NCBI GenBank assembly: GCA_964613615.1
Contig: CAZTIB010000226.1
Location: 1 to 5,008 of the forward strand
Direction: 5' to 3'
DNA length: 5,008 nt
Source of the DNA: J054 sp964613615
GTDB taxonomy: Bacteria; Pseudomonadota; Gammaproteobacteria; Steroidobacterales; GCA-2729495
Each line of letters opens with the position of its first letter. The first letter of the stretch is position 1. The notes under the pieces were generated by a model, which ran no database searches, was not told the origin of the DNA, and worked only from the letters and a program-made list of their open reading frames with translations. This document shows positions 1 through 5,008 of this stretch, piece by piece. The position numbers and the translations under genes are program-made.

Positions 1-1
1 C

Positions 2-304
2 ATCGACATCTTCGGATGGATGGGATACCCAATGCAGATCAAAGTGAACTTCCTCTGCAGGGACTCGATCCTCGCGGCCCCACTAGTTCTGGACCTTGCA
101 CTCCTGATGGATCTGGCTGCTCGAGCCGGCAAGTCGGGCATCCAGGAGTGGCTGAGTTTCTACTTCAAGAGCCCGCAGGTCGCCAAGGGTCTCTACCCGG
201 AGCACGACCTTTTCATCCAGCAGACGAAGTTGAAGAACACCCTGCGGTACTGGTTGGGCGAAGATCTGATCACCCACCTCGGTACGGAGTATTACGAGGA
301 GTAG
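2..304 (+). CDS. ino1: myo-inositol-1-phosphate (inositol-3-phosphate) synthase, C-terminal part
   Basis: This is the 3' end of a gene that begins before the window. The first 100 codons visible are open in frame and end at a TAG at 302-304. The translation opens IDIFGWMGYPMQIKVNF and continues into C-R-DSILAAPLVLDL, which matches the conserved (C/x)-x-DS(I/L)LAAP(L/I)-x-DL block near the end of inositol-3-phosphate synthases. The tail, with YFKSPQ, EHDLF and a final ITHLGTEYYEE, is the ending I recognise from bacterial members of the family. In the family, this NAD-dependent cytoplasmic enzyme cyclises glucose 6-phosphate to inositol 3-phosphate, the precursor of inositol lipids and inositol-derived solutes. 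The Rossmann NAD-binding part is outside the window, so its integrity cannot be judged. The internal ATG at 20-22 is a conserved Met within the domain, not a start. The next gene lies 122 bp downstream on the same strand. The family assignment is secure; which inositol product the cell makes is unknown. Confidence 0.9.
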   Translation: MDIFGWMGYPMQIKVNFLCRDSILAAPLVLDLALLMDLAARAGKSGIQEWLSFYFKSPQVAKGLYPEHDLFIQQTKLKNTLRYWLGEDLITHLGTEYYEE

Positions 305-310
305 AAGCGA

Positions 311-380
311 GGTTCCAAGTCTCAGCTTCCGGGTTCGAACATGGAACCTGGAACTCAGAACCTAGAACTTGGAGCTCGGA
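311..380. repeat. degenerate heptamer repeat array with inverted halves
   Basis: Ten consecutive 7-base units read in phase: ggttcca, agtctca, gcttccg, ggttcga, acatgga, acctgga, actcaga, acctaga, acttgga, gctcgga. The last six fit a consensus close to ACNTRGA. The first units fit its reverse complement (TCCAGGT is the complement of ACCTGGA, compare ggttcca in a shifted frame). The array therefore changes orientation around 332-340 and can fold into an imperfect long hairpin: for example TCCAAGT at 314-320 faces ACTTGGA at 367-373, and GGGTTC at 331-336 faces GAACCT further down. It fills most of the gap between the inositol synthase stop and the decarboxylase start. It could act as a transcript-end or processing structure, or be a neutral repeat family scattered in the genome. 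No T-run follows, so it is not a standard intrinsic terminator. Confidence 0.7.
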
Positions 381-426
381 TTGGACCCTATCCGGGCGTC
401 CTTCGACAGCCACTATCGTGCCGGGC

Positions 427-1857
427 ATGTCCTATCACATGACTCCCGACGAGTTTCGGGCGGCCGGTAATGCAACGGTGGAATGGATCGCGCGCTACCT
501 CGAAGAGGTCGAGAAATACCCGGTGCTGTCTCGGGTCAAACCGGGCGAAATCCGGACACAACTACCTGATCACCCGCCTGAGTCGGGTGAATCGTTCGCG
601 ACGATGCTCGGCGATCTCGATGAGATCATCATGCCGGGTATCACGCACTGGCAGTCGCCGAACTTCTTTGCGTTCTTTCCGGCCAACAGTTCGCCGCCGG
701 CCATACTCGGTGAAATCCTTGCGGCCGGCCTGGGCGTGCAGGGCATGCTGTGGGCCACGAGTCCGGCGTGCACCGAGGTGGAAACCCACGTGATGGACTG
801 GCTGGTGCAGATGCTCGGACTGCCGGAACGCTATGCGTCGCACACTGACGGCGGTGGCGTGATTCAGCACACCGCGTCGGACGCGACGCTGTGTGCGTTG
901 CTTGCCGCGCGGGAGCGGGTCACAGGCGGCCAGGCCAACAAGACCGGTGGTAACGGCAAGCTCATCGCCTACACGTCATCGCAGGCCCACTCGTCCATCG
1001 AGAAGGCCTGCATGATTGCCGGCATCGGCACGGACAACCTGCGCCTGGTCGACGTGGACGACAATTACGCGATGCGCCCGGCAGCCCTGGATGCGCAAAT
1101 CCGCGAAGATCAGGCCCGGGGCCTGGTGCCGTTTTTCATCTGCACCTGCGTGGGTACGACCTCGTCGCTAGCGCTGGACCCTGTCGCCGAGATTGCCAGC
1201 GTGGCTGAATCGCACGGGCTCTGGCTGCACGTGGACGCCGCGATGGCCGGAACCGCGGCCATTTGCCCGGAATTCCGCTTTATTAATGAGGGCGTGGAGA
1301 ACGCCGACAGCTATACCTTCAACCCGCATAAATGGATGTTCACGAACTTCGACTGTAACGCGTTCTTCGTGGCCGATCGCGCCGCGCTGATCAATGCACT
1401 GAGCATTCTGCCCGAATACCTGCGCAACCAGGCCACGGAGTCGGGGGCGGTGTTCGACTATCGCGACTGGCACGTGCCGCTGGGCCGTCGGTTCCGCGCC
1501 ATCAAGCTCTGGTTCGTGATTCGCCATTACGGCGTCCAGGGGTTGCAGCATCACATTCGTGAACACGTGGCGCTGGCCCAGGATTTCAAACAGTGGGTCA
1601 TCGACAGCGACGACTTCGATCTGGCGGTCGAAACCCCGCTGAACCTGATCTGCTTCCGTCACCGGGATGGAGACGAGGTCACAGAGCAAATCATGCGCCG
1701 GGTCAACGAGGGCGGGGGCATGTACCTGACGCACACGCGCCTGGGTGATCGTTACACACTGCGCATGAGTATCGGCCAGACCAACACGCAGCGGCGCCAC
1801 GTCGCCAGCGCGTGGGAGCAACTGCGGGCCGCGGCCCGAGCTGTTGCGGGCATTTAA
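427..1857 (+). CDS. aromatic-L-amino-acid decarboxylase-like PLP enzyme (group II)
   Basis: The 476-aa product resembles animal DOPA/tryptophan decarboxylase (about 480 aa) along its whole length. An N-terminal segment (MTPDEFRAAG, then THWQSPNFFAFFP at about 73-85) is followed by the core with SPACTEVETHVMDWL at about 112-126. Catalytic positions are present: H188 in SQAHSS (stacks on PLP), D270 in HVDAAMAG (pairs with the PLP pyridine nitrogen), K302 in NPHKW (Schiff base) and Y331 in PEYLRN, aligned with the loop tyrosine that protonates the product in DOPA decarboxylase. This favours decarboxylation over the aldehyde-forming variant, where that Tyr is Phe. The substrate (DOPA, tryptophan, tyrosine or phenylalanine) cannot be read from the sequence. 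The start is uncertain: GTG at 418, ATG at 427 and ATG at 439 are all in frame and none has a clear Shine-Dalgarno. ATG 427 gives the family's usual length. The frame is open further upstream to about position 16, but that part overlaps the inositol synthase and the repeats and looks like chance. The gene converges with the DUF1838 gene 30 bp away. Confidence 0.93.
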   Translation: MSYHMTPDEFRAAGNATVEWIARYLEEVEKYPVLSRVKPGEIRTQLPDHPPESGESFATMLGDLDEIIMPGITHWQSPNFFAFFPANSSPPAILGEILAAGLGVQGMLWATSPACTEVETHVMDWLVQMLGLPERYASHTDGGGVIQHTASDATLCALLAARERVTGGQANKTGGNGKLIAYTSSQAHSSIEKACMIAGIGTDNLRLVDVDDNYAMRPAALDAQIREDQARGLVPFFICTCVGTTSSLALDPVAEIASVAESHGLWLHVDAAMAGTAAICPEFRFINEGVENADSYTFNPHKWMFTNFDCNAFFVADRAALINALSILPEYLRNQATESGAVFDYRDWHVPLGRRFRAIKLWFVIRHYGVQGLQHHIREHVALAQDFKQWVIDSDDFDLAVETPLNLICFRHRDGDEVTEQIMRRVNEGGGMYLTHTRLGDRYTLRMSIGQTNTQRRHVASAWEQLRAAARAVAGI

Positions 1858-1883
1858 CTCTTGGCGGCCAGCCTTGGCGTGGC

Positions 1884-1894
1884 GGGCTTAGCCC
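1884..1894. other. small GC hairpin between convergent genes
   Basis: GGGC (1884-1887), loop TTA and GCCC (1891-1894) form a 4-bp perfect stem. It sits in the 30-bp gap between the decarboxylase stop and the DUF1838 stop and includes the latter's TAA (1888-1890 on the complement). It lacks a T-run on either strand, so it is at best a weak shared transcript-end structure and may be chance in GC-rich DNA. Confidence 0.2.
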
Positions 1895-2748
1895 CCGTCC
1901 GCTCGACGTTTGTCGATCATCTGTTTGAAAACCTGCGCGGAGCTGGTCATCTGCGGGCCGTTCCATTCGGTGGGTGCTGCCAGGTACTCGCTGTGATGCT
2001 TCTCCACGTAGTCGAGGATCGCGCGCGGCAGTTCCTGGGGGCCGTCCATCAGTTTCATCGAGTGACTGTGGAACACCATCTTTCCCGGCGCATCGCCCAT
2101 CTCCATGAACGGCAGCCAGTCGGCCACCCGGCTCCACGACATCGTGCAATAAGCCGAGGTGATATCCGGATTGAGAATGTCGGTCTTGCGGCCGATCAGC
2201 CCCCACAGCTCCGCGTGCTGGTCGATATCGCCTGACGAATACAGCGGGTAGTCCTTGCGATTCATCGCAGCCGGGTGCTGGATGAAGAAGTTCCACTGGA
2301 AGGCCACCATGTCACCACAGCTCACGTAGGGGTACGGCGGCGAGAGCGGCCCGGGACCCTGGCGCGCAAACACACCGTTGACCGGGTCGTTTTGAATGTG
2401 CATGACCTCAACCTTGCGGCCGTCCAGGAAAGGGTTGCTCCATTCATTCAGGATTTCACCCGTGTCCGGGTCCAGGTAGAACAAGACCTCGCGGCTGAAC
2501 ACGCGGTAACCTTCGTCTACTTCTTCCAGCCGCCCGGAGCCGAAGCCGAAAGTGCGAAAACATTTGTAGTTCTGCTCCTGGGGCACCATGGCCCAGGCCT
2601 GGCCCGGAAACGCAAAAAAGAAATCGTCGCCGTTCAAATCGCCGCGCAGCTTCATCAGCGCCATGAAATTCGTTTCCGGATCATCGAGATCCAGATCGGG
2701 ATCTCTGTCCGTAGTCAGTCCTGGGGATTGCAGCAGGCGCACTGTCAT
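1888..2748 (-). CDS. DUF1838 family protein
   Basis: The product is 286 aa and matches what I know of DUF1838 (Pfam PF08894), a family without an assigned function. It opens with LDDPETNFMALMKLRGDLNG (about 21-40), the usual family beginning in which a D-P-x-x-N segment precedes a K/R-x-R-G-x-L motif. Next come YLDPDTGEIL (91-100), EWSNP (102-106) and the hallmark VEVMHIQNDPVN (113-124). The C-terminal half is rich in aromatic residues (FQWNFF, SAYCTMSWSRVADWLPF), with HSHSMKLMDG at about 227-236. No signal peptide or membrane segment is visible, so it is probably cytoplasmic; some relatives carry an export signal, but this one does not. The ATG start is supported by GGAG six bases upstream (2755-2758). 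The gene stands alone: the GGDEF gene upstream is in the same direction but 191 bp away, and the decarboxylase converges from the other side. Shared metabolism with the decarboxylase is only a guess from adjacency. Family call fairly sure, function unknown. Confidence 0.8.
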   Translation of the reverse strand: MTVRLLQSPGLTTDRDPDLDLDDPETNFMALMKLRGDLNGDDFFFAFPGQAWAMVPQEQNYKCFRTFGFGSGRLEEVDEGYRVFSREVLFYLDPDTGEILNEWSNPFLDGRKVEVMHIQNDPVNGVFARQGPGPLSPPYPYVSCGDMVAFQWNFFIQHPAAMNRKDYPLYSSGDIDQHAELWGLIGRKTDILNPDITSAYCTMSWSRVADWLPFMEMGDAPGKMVFHSHSMKLMDGPQELPRAILDYVEKHHSEYLAAPTEWNGPQMTSSAQVFKQMIDKRRADGG

Positions 2749-2754
2749 GATCGT

Positions 2755-2758
2755 CTCC
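2755..2758 (-). promoter_or_regulatory. ribosome binding site of the DUF1838 gene
   Basis: On the minus strand GGAG lies six bases before the ATG at 2748-2746. This is good Shine-Dalgarno spacing and supports that start over internal Met codons. Confidence 0.65.
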
Positions 2759-2795
2759 GGCTATTGGAAGGGGCCGACAGTGTGTGGCCATAGCG

Positions 2796-2820
2796 AGGCC
2801 AAGGCCTGAAAAATCTTTTT
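2796..2820. promoter_or_regulatory. dyad plus AT-rich tract upstream of the DUF1838 gene
   Basis: AGGCC-AA-GGCCT (2796-2807) is a 5-bp inverted repeat with a two-base centre. It is followed directly by AAAAA-TC-TTTTT (2809-2820), itself an inverted repeat and the most AT-rich spot in this part of the window. Both lie 48-72 bp before the DUF1838 start, where a promoter or operator would be expected. I could not pick out a convincing -35/-10 pair. A repressor site or a bent upstream element is possible; chance is not excluded. Confidence 0.3.
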
Positions 2821-2869
2821 GGCTTACCGCACCTTGAACGGCTTCCATCGGACGGGTGCAGGTTCCAAT

Positions 2870-2903
2870 TGCGCTTTGGCGCAGAAGCGGGCCTGGAAGG
2901 CCC
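2870..2903. other. two adjacent perfect hairpins in the GGDEF/DUF1838 gap
   Basis: TGCGC-TTTG-GCGCA (2870-2883) and GGGCCT-GGA-AGGCCC (2889-2903) are perfect stems of 5 and 6 bp, five bases apart. They lie 37-70 bp past the GGDEF stop on the minus strand, in the 191-bp gap that otherwise holds no coding sequence I can support. Neither is followed by a T-run. They may shape the 3' end of the GGDEF transcript or the leader of the DUF1838 transcript. Confidence 0.35.
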
Positions 2904-2922
2904 AGACAGGCTGGTTAAAGGG

Positions 2923-2935
2923 CGGCTTTCGGCCG
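2923..2935 (-). terminator. weak candidate terminator after the GGDEF gene
   Basis: Read on the minus strand, CGGC-CGAAA-GCCG begins four bases after the TAG stop of the GGDEF gene and is followed by CCCTTTAA. The stem is only 4 bp and the T-run three bases, so this is a weak intrinsic terminator at most. Confidence 0.3.
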
Positions 2936-2939
2936 GGAG

Positions 2940-3950
2940 CTAGATCGAAACTCGATTGCGCCCGGCTTTTTTGGCGCGATACATTGCGGCGTCCGAGGCG
3001 CCAATAAAGCTTTCCAGCGTATCGTCGTCCGACATTTGGGCAATACCTGCGGACACTGTAACGGACGGCAGTTCGGTTCCCTGCGCGAAAGTGATTTTCG
3101 TCGCTGCCACGGCGGATCGCAGTCGCTCGGCTACATCTTTAGCTGCTTCCAGGGGGCAATCTGGTAGCAGCACTATGAATTCCTCACCGCCATAGCGTGC
3201 CGCCATATCTGTCGGCCGCAAGCAGTTCTGCAAGGCCTCTGTCACCGCGCCTAAGGCACGGTCCCCGGCTACATGACCGTGCTCGTCGTTATATTGCTTG
3301 AAGTAATCGATGTCGATTAGCAGCAGGCAGAATGGCTGGTCGCAAATACGAGCCCGGTGCATTTGCCGCGGCAGCATCGAACTCAGCCAATGCCGATTGA
3401 ACAGGCCCGTCAACGCATCAACGGTGGCGTGGAAGCGGTACTGCTCATATTTTTCCCGACCCTCAAAAATGATCTCGTTGCCGTAACGAAGTCTTTTTGT
3501 CAGCGTAAATAGCAGATTGCTGGCAATCGCGTGGGAAGTCTGGACCAGAATCCACAGGAGTTCTTCGTCGATGGCCAGGACTTTGCTTTCGGTCTCCGCG
3601 ACCACGTATGCCGAGGTGGGTTGGCCATCGATCACGGACAATTCGGCCACGCTTTCCCCGGCGGTGATTTCCGCGATCGGGGCAGTTTCAGCCGACGCGA
3701 GACGCACGCTCAGCTGGCCGGATAGCACGAGGTAAACATATTCATTGGGCCGCCCGGCGCTGACCAATACCTCATCTTTCGCCAGCGTTCGAATCGGGCA
3801 ATTGCGCAACAACGGTCCGACGACGCTTAGATCGGCAGACTCAAACAGCGCCTGCCGCCCCAGATCTTCCTCTGTCATTACATTCGGCGCGGCCTGGCCG
3901 GGTGCTGCTGGGTGAGCGTCCGGTGCAGGCGGTGATTCAGTGGTTTGCAC
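2940..3950 (-). CDS. diguanylate cyclase with N-terminal cNMP-binding-like domain
   Basis: The 336-aa soluble protein has a Pro/Ala-rich N-terminus (1-25), a cyclic-nucleotide-binding-fold domain (about 35-150), a helical linker (about 150-175) and a GGDEF domain (about 176-336). The GGDEF part opens with DALTGLFNR (178-186). Key residues match the PleD pattern: D213 (metal), N221 and D230 (guanine), GGEEF at 254-258 with E256, and the RxxD inhibitory site R245-PT-D248. It should therefore make cyclic di-GMP from two GTP and be product-inhibited. The sensor domain keeps the fold signature (YLVLSGQLSVRL, then AGESVAELSVIDGQPTSAYVV), but the usual GEL reads AEL (102-104) and the phosphate-binding Arg of the R-S/T-A motif is Thr112. 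Canonical cAMP/cGMP binding is therefore doubtful. No transmembrane segment is seen. The start is GTG at 3950: an in-frame TAG lies four codons upstream and AGGA is well spaced. It is divergent from the MOSC gene. Confidence 0.94.
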   Translation of the reverse strand: MQTTESPPAPDAHPAAPGQAAPNVMTEEDLGRQALFESADLSVVGPLLRNCPIRTLAKDEVLVSAGRPNEYVYLVLSGQLSVRLASAETAPIAEITAGESVAELSVIDGQPTSAYVVAETESKVLAIDEELLWILVQTSHAIASNLLFTLTKRLRYGNEIIFEGREKYEQYRFHATVDALTGLFNRHWLSSMLPRQMHRARICDQPFCLLLIDIDYFKQYNDEHGHVAGDRALGAVTEALQNCLRPTDMAARYGGEEFIVLLPDCPLEAAKDVAERLRSAVAATKITFAQGTELPSVTVSAGIAQMSDDDTLESFIGASDAAMYRAKKAGRNRVSI

Positions 3951-3957
3951 GATCCTG

Positions 3958-3961
3958 TCCT
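3958..3961 (-). promoter_or_regulatory. ribosome binding site deciding the GTG start of the GGDEF gene
   Basis: On the minus strand AGGA lies seven bases before GTG 3950-3948. An in-frame TAG at 3962-3960 overlaps it and rules out a start further upstream, except for the few codons between. The next in-frame ATG (3878-3876, Met25) has no such site. Confidence 0.65.
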
Positions 3962-4011
3962 ATGTCTGGAAGATTCTACTCATGGCTGCTATCGGCGGCG
4001 GCACAAGAAAC

Positions 4012-4057
4012 TTGAGTCCTCAATCGCGGTTTTTTTCGAATGACCCCGTCGAGGACT
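4012..4057. promoter_or_regulatory. operator-like inverted repeats in the divergent intergenic region
   Basis: TTGAG-TC-CTCAA (4012-4023) is a 5-bp dyad with a two-base centre. Its internal AGTCCTC (4015-4021) recurs in inverted form as GAGGACT at 4051-4057. A run of seven T (4030-4036) lies between. The region 3951-4141 separates the divergent GGDEF and MOSC genes and has no gene, so these could be paired binding sites for a regulator acting on one or both. A possible minus-strand -10 (TAGAAT, 3978-3973) lacks a partner -35 at normal spacing; TTGACC at 4084-4089 is a possible plus-strand -35 without a good -10. Confidence 0.3.
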
Positions 4058-4115
4058 ATTCATCGATATTCCTGTTGGTTATCTTGACCCTGATTGCCTG
4101 CGGGGAAGTCTGAGA

Positions 4116-4134
4116 CCGACGCGCGGTCGGGGAG
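4116..4134 (+). promoter_or_regulatory. hairpin abutting the MOSC gene ribosome binding site
   Basis: CCGAC (4116-4120), loop GCGCG and GTCGG (4126-4130) form a perfect 5-bp stem. Its last two G are the first two bases of GGGGAG (4129-4134), the Shine-Dalgarno seven bases before GTG 4142. The core GGAG stays just outside the stem. The site fixes the GTG start, and the stem could moderate ribosome access. Confidence 0.45.
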
Positions 4135-4141
4135 AAGCCAG

Positions 4142-5008
4142 GTGACAACAGGCAGGGTAGTCGGCTCCGTGGCCGGTCTATGGAGATTCCCGGTCAAGTC
4201 CATGCGGGGTGAGCGGCTCGACGAGGTGGAGTGCACGGTTCGCGGTCTCATCGGTGACCGGGCCTATGCGCTCGTGGACGCCGCAACCGGCAAGGTCGCG
4301 AGTGCAAAAAGTGTGCGGTTCTTTCCCGATCTGTTCGGCTGCCGGGCCGCCTATGCAGAGCCGCCTCGATCGGCCAGTGATTTGCCACCCGTGCGCATCA
4401 CGCTGCCGGACGGAGAGTCGGTAGCCAGCGACTCGAGCGATGTCGATAGGGTGCTGTCAGCGTTCTTCCGGCGCGACGTCACGCTGGCGCAAACCGCGCC
4501 GGATGACTTCACGATTGACCAGTATCACCCGGACGTCGAAGACGTGAGCCCCGACGGTCATCGCGACGCAGTGGTCGAACAGAAGCTCGGCTCGGCATTC
4601 TTTGCGAACGCCGGTCTTGTGTCCCCATTGCCCGCCGGTTCGTTCTTCGACCTGTTCCCCGTATCGGTGATAGCGACATCCACACTGGATCACCTGAGCC
4701 ATCTTCGGCCCGACAGCAGCTTCGACCAGCGGCGGTTCCGGATGAATGTGATTGTTGCCACCCGGGAGAGTGGGTTCATCGAGAACGAGTGGGTTGGTCA
4801 CGAACTCGCGATCGGTGATGCGATCCGGCTCAACGTTGCCCTGCCCAATCCGCGCTGCGTGATGACGACGCTCGCGCAGGAAGAGCTGCCCCAGGACATC
4901 GACATCCTCCGCACCATAGTCAAGCACAACAGAATTCAAGTGGGCGAGGCCGGTCGGTTTCCCTGTGCCGGTGTGTACGCGGTTGTCCAGGGGACCGGGA
5001 CCGTGCGC
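4142..5008 (+). CDS. MOSC domain-containing protein (3' end outside window)
   Basis: The frame stays open for 289 codons from GTG 4142 to the window edge. The N-terminal part (about 6-110) has the MOSC-N beta-barrel signature: GLWRFPVKSMRGERL (12-26, with K19) and GLIGDRAYALVD (35-46). The MOSC domain proper follows to the end, with FDLFPVSVI, then RFRMNVIV, GHELAIGDAIRL and PNPRCVMTTLAQ, in which C239 is the conserved MOSC cysteine. The last residues, FPCAGVYAVVQGTGTVR, match the end of the domain, so probably only a short tail is missing. The family includes the C-terminal domain of Moco sulfurase, the mARC proteins and E. coli YcbX/YiiM, which are linked to the molybdenum cofactor, sulfur transfer and reduction of N-hydroxylated compounds. 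No ferredoxin-like domain can be seen before the edge; YcbX carries one C-terminally. Exact substrate unknown. The GTG start is chosen for its well-placed GGGGAG. An in-frame TGA at 4091-4093 limits extension upstream. Confidence 0.9.
   Translation, partial: MTTGRVVGSVAGLWRFPVKSMRGERLDEVECTVRGLIGDRAYALVDAATGKVASAKSVRFFPDLFGCRAAYAEPPRSASDLPPVRITLPDGESVASDSSDVDRVLSAFFRRDVTLAQTAPDDFTIDQYHPDVEDVSPDGHRDAVVEQKLGSAFFANAGLVSPLPAGSFFDLFPVSVIATSTLDHLSHLRPDSSFDQRRFRMNVIVATRESGFIENEWVGHELAIGDAIRLNVALPNPRCVMTTLAQEELPQDIDILRTIVKHNRIQVGEAGRFPCAGVYAVVQGTGTVR

Noticed and set aside
331..340. GGGTTCGAAC resembling a tRNA T-loop
   Set aside because: The flanking five bases on each side do not pair as a T-stem, and no acceptor, D or anticodon arm is nearby. 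The match is part of the heptamer repeat.
16..426. Long N-terminal extension of the decarboxylase reading frame
   Set aside because: It overlaps the inositol synthase coding region in another frame and the repeat array, and the residues have no resemblance to the decarboxylase family; the family length fits a start near 427.
1168..1821. 217-codon open frame on the minus strand inside the decarboxylase gene
   Set aside because: Antisense to a confidently assigned enzyme; its translation shows no recognisable domain and is expected from GC-rich codon bias.
1703..2296. 197-codon minus-strand frame overlapping the ends of both convergent genes
   Set aside because: It overlaps the DUF1838 gene in another frame and spans into the decarboxylase; low-complexity Arg/Pro/Gly-rich translation typical of a shadow frame.
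4012..4036. Dyad followed by seven T read as an intrinsic terminator
   Set aside because: No plus-strand gene lies upstream (the GGDEF gene is divergent), the loop would be two bases, and six bases separate stem and T-run.
3951..4141. Molybdenum-cofactor riboswitch ahead of the MOSC gene
   Set aside because: The gene family made this worth checking, but only a single 5-bp stem is visible near the start and I cannot match the multi-helix arrangement of that RNA class.
4060..4251. 63-codon minus-strand frame in the divergent region
   Set aside because: It overlaps the start of the MOSC gene, has no recognisable domain and no visible ribosome binding site of note.
1..5008. A new defence, mobile or biosynthetic system
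   Set aside because: All five genes belong to known families with no transposase, integrase, nuclease, toxin or clustered pathway pattern, and no direct-repeat array with spacers was seen.

Overview
The window is a GC-rich stretch of bacterial chromosome with ordinary housekeeping and accessory metabolic genes. Nothing in it looks like a plasmid, phage, CRISPR array, RNA gene or insertion sequence. The protein types fit an environmental proteobacterium or a similar high-GC lineage: a bacterial myo-inositol-phosphate synthase, a group II PLP-dependent aromatic amino acid decarboxylase, a DUF1838 protein, a cyclic-nucleotide-binding-like/GGDEF protein and a MOSC protein. The sequence alone does not fix the taxon.

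Layout from left to right. Positions 2-304 (+) hold the last 100 codons of an inositol-3-phosphate synthase whose 5' part lies outside the window. A 122-bp gap follows, filled largely by a degenerate array of 7-base units (311-380) whose two halves are in opposite orientation, so it can fold back on itself. Positions 427-1857 (+) encode a full-length aromatic-L-amino-acid decarboxylase-like enzyme with all main catalytic residues. It converges, with a 30-bp gap, on a DUF1838 gene at 1888-2748 (-).

Upstream of the DUF1838 gene, 2749-2939 contains a run of small hairpins and an AT-rich dyad but no gene. Positions 2940-3950 (-) encode a 336-aa diguanylate cyclase-type protein. It has an N-terminal cNMP-binding-fold domain that lacks the usual phosphate-binding arginine, followed by a GGDEF domain with an intact GGEEF motif and I-site. 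The divergent intergenic region 3951-4141 carries operator-like inverted repeats and separates this gene from a MOSC-domain gene, 4142 to the window end (+), which starts at GTG and lacks its stop codon in the window.

The genes do not form an obvious single pathway. The + strand pair (inositol phosphate synthase, decarboxylase) could be co-transcribed, but the repeat-filled gap makes this uncertain. The GGDEF and DUF1838 genes lie in the same direction but are 191 bp apart. I found no convincing new multi-gene system. The best leads are the phase-locked heptamer repeat, the divergent cNMP-like sensor on the GGDEF protein, the hairpin touching the MOSC ribosome binding site, and the unknown role of the DUF1838 protein.
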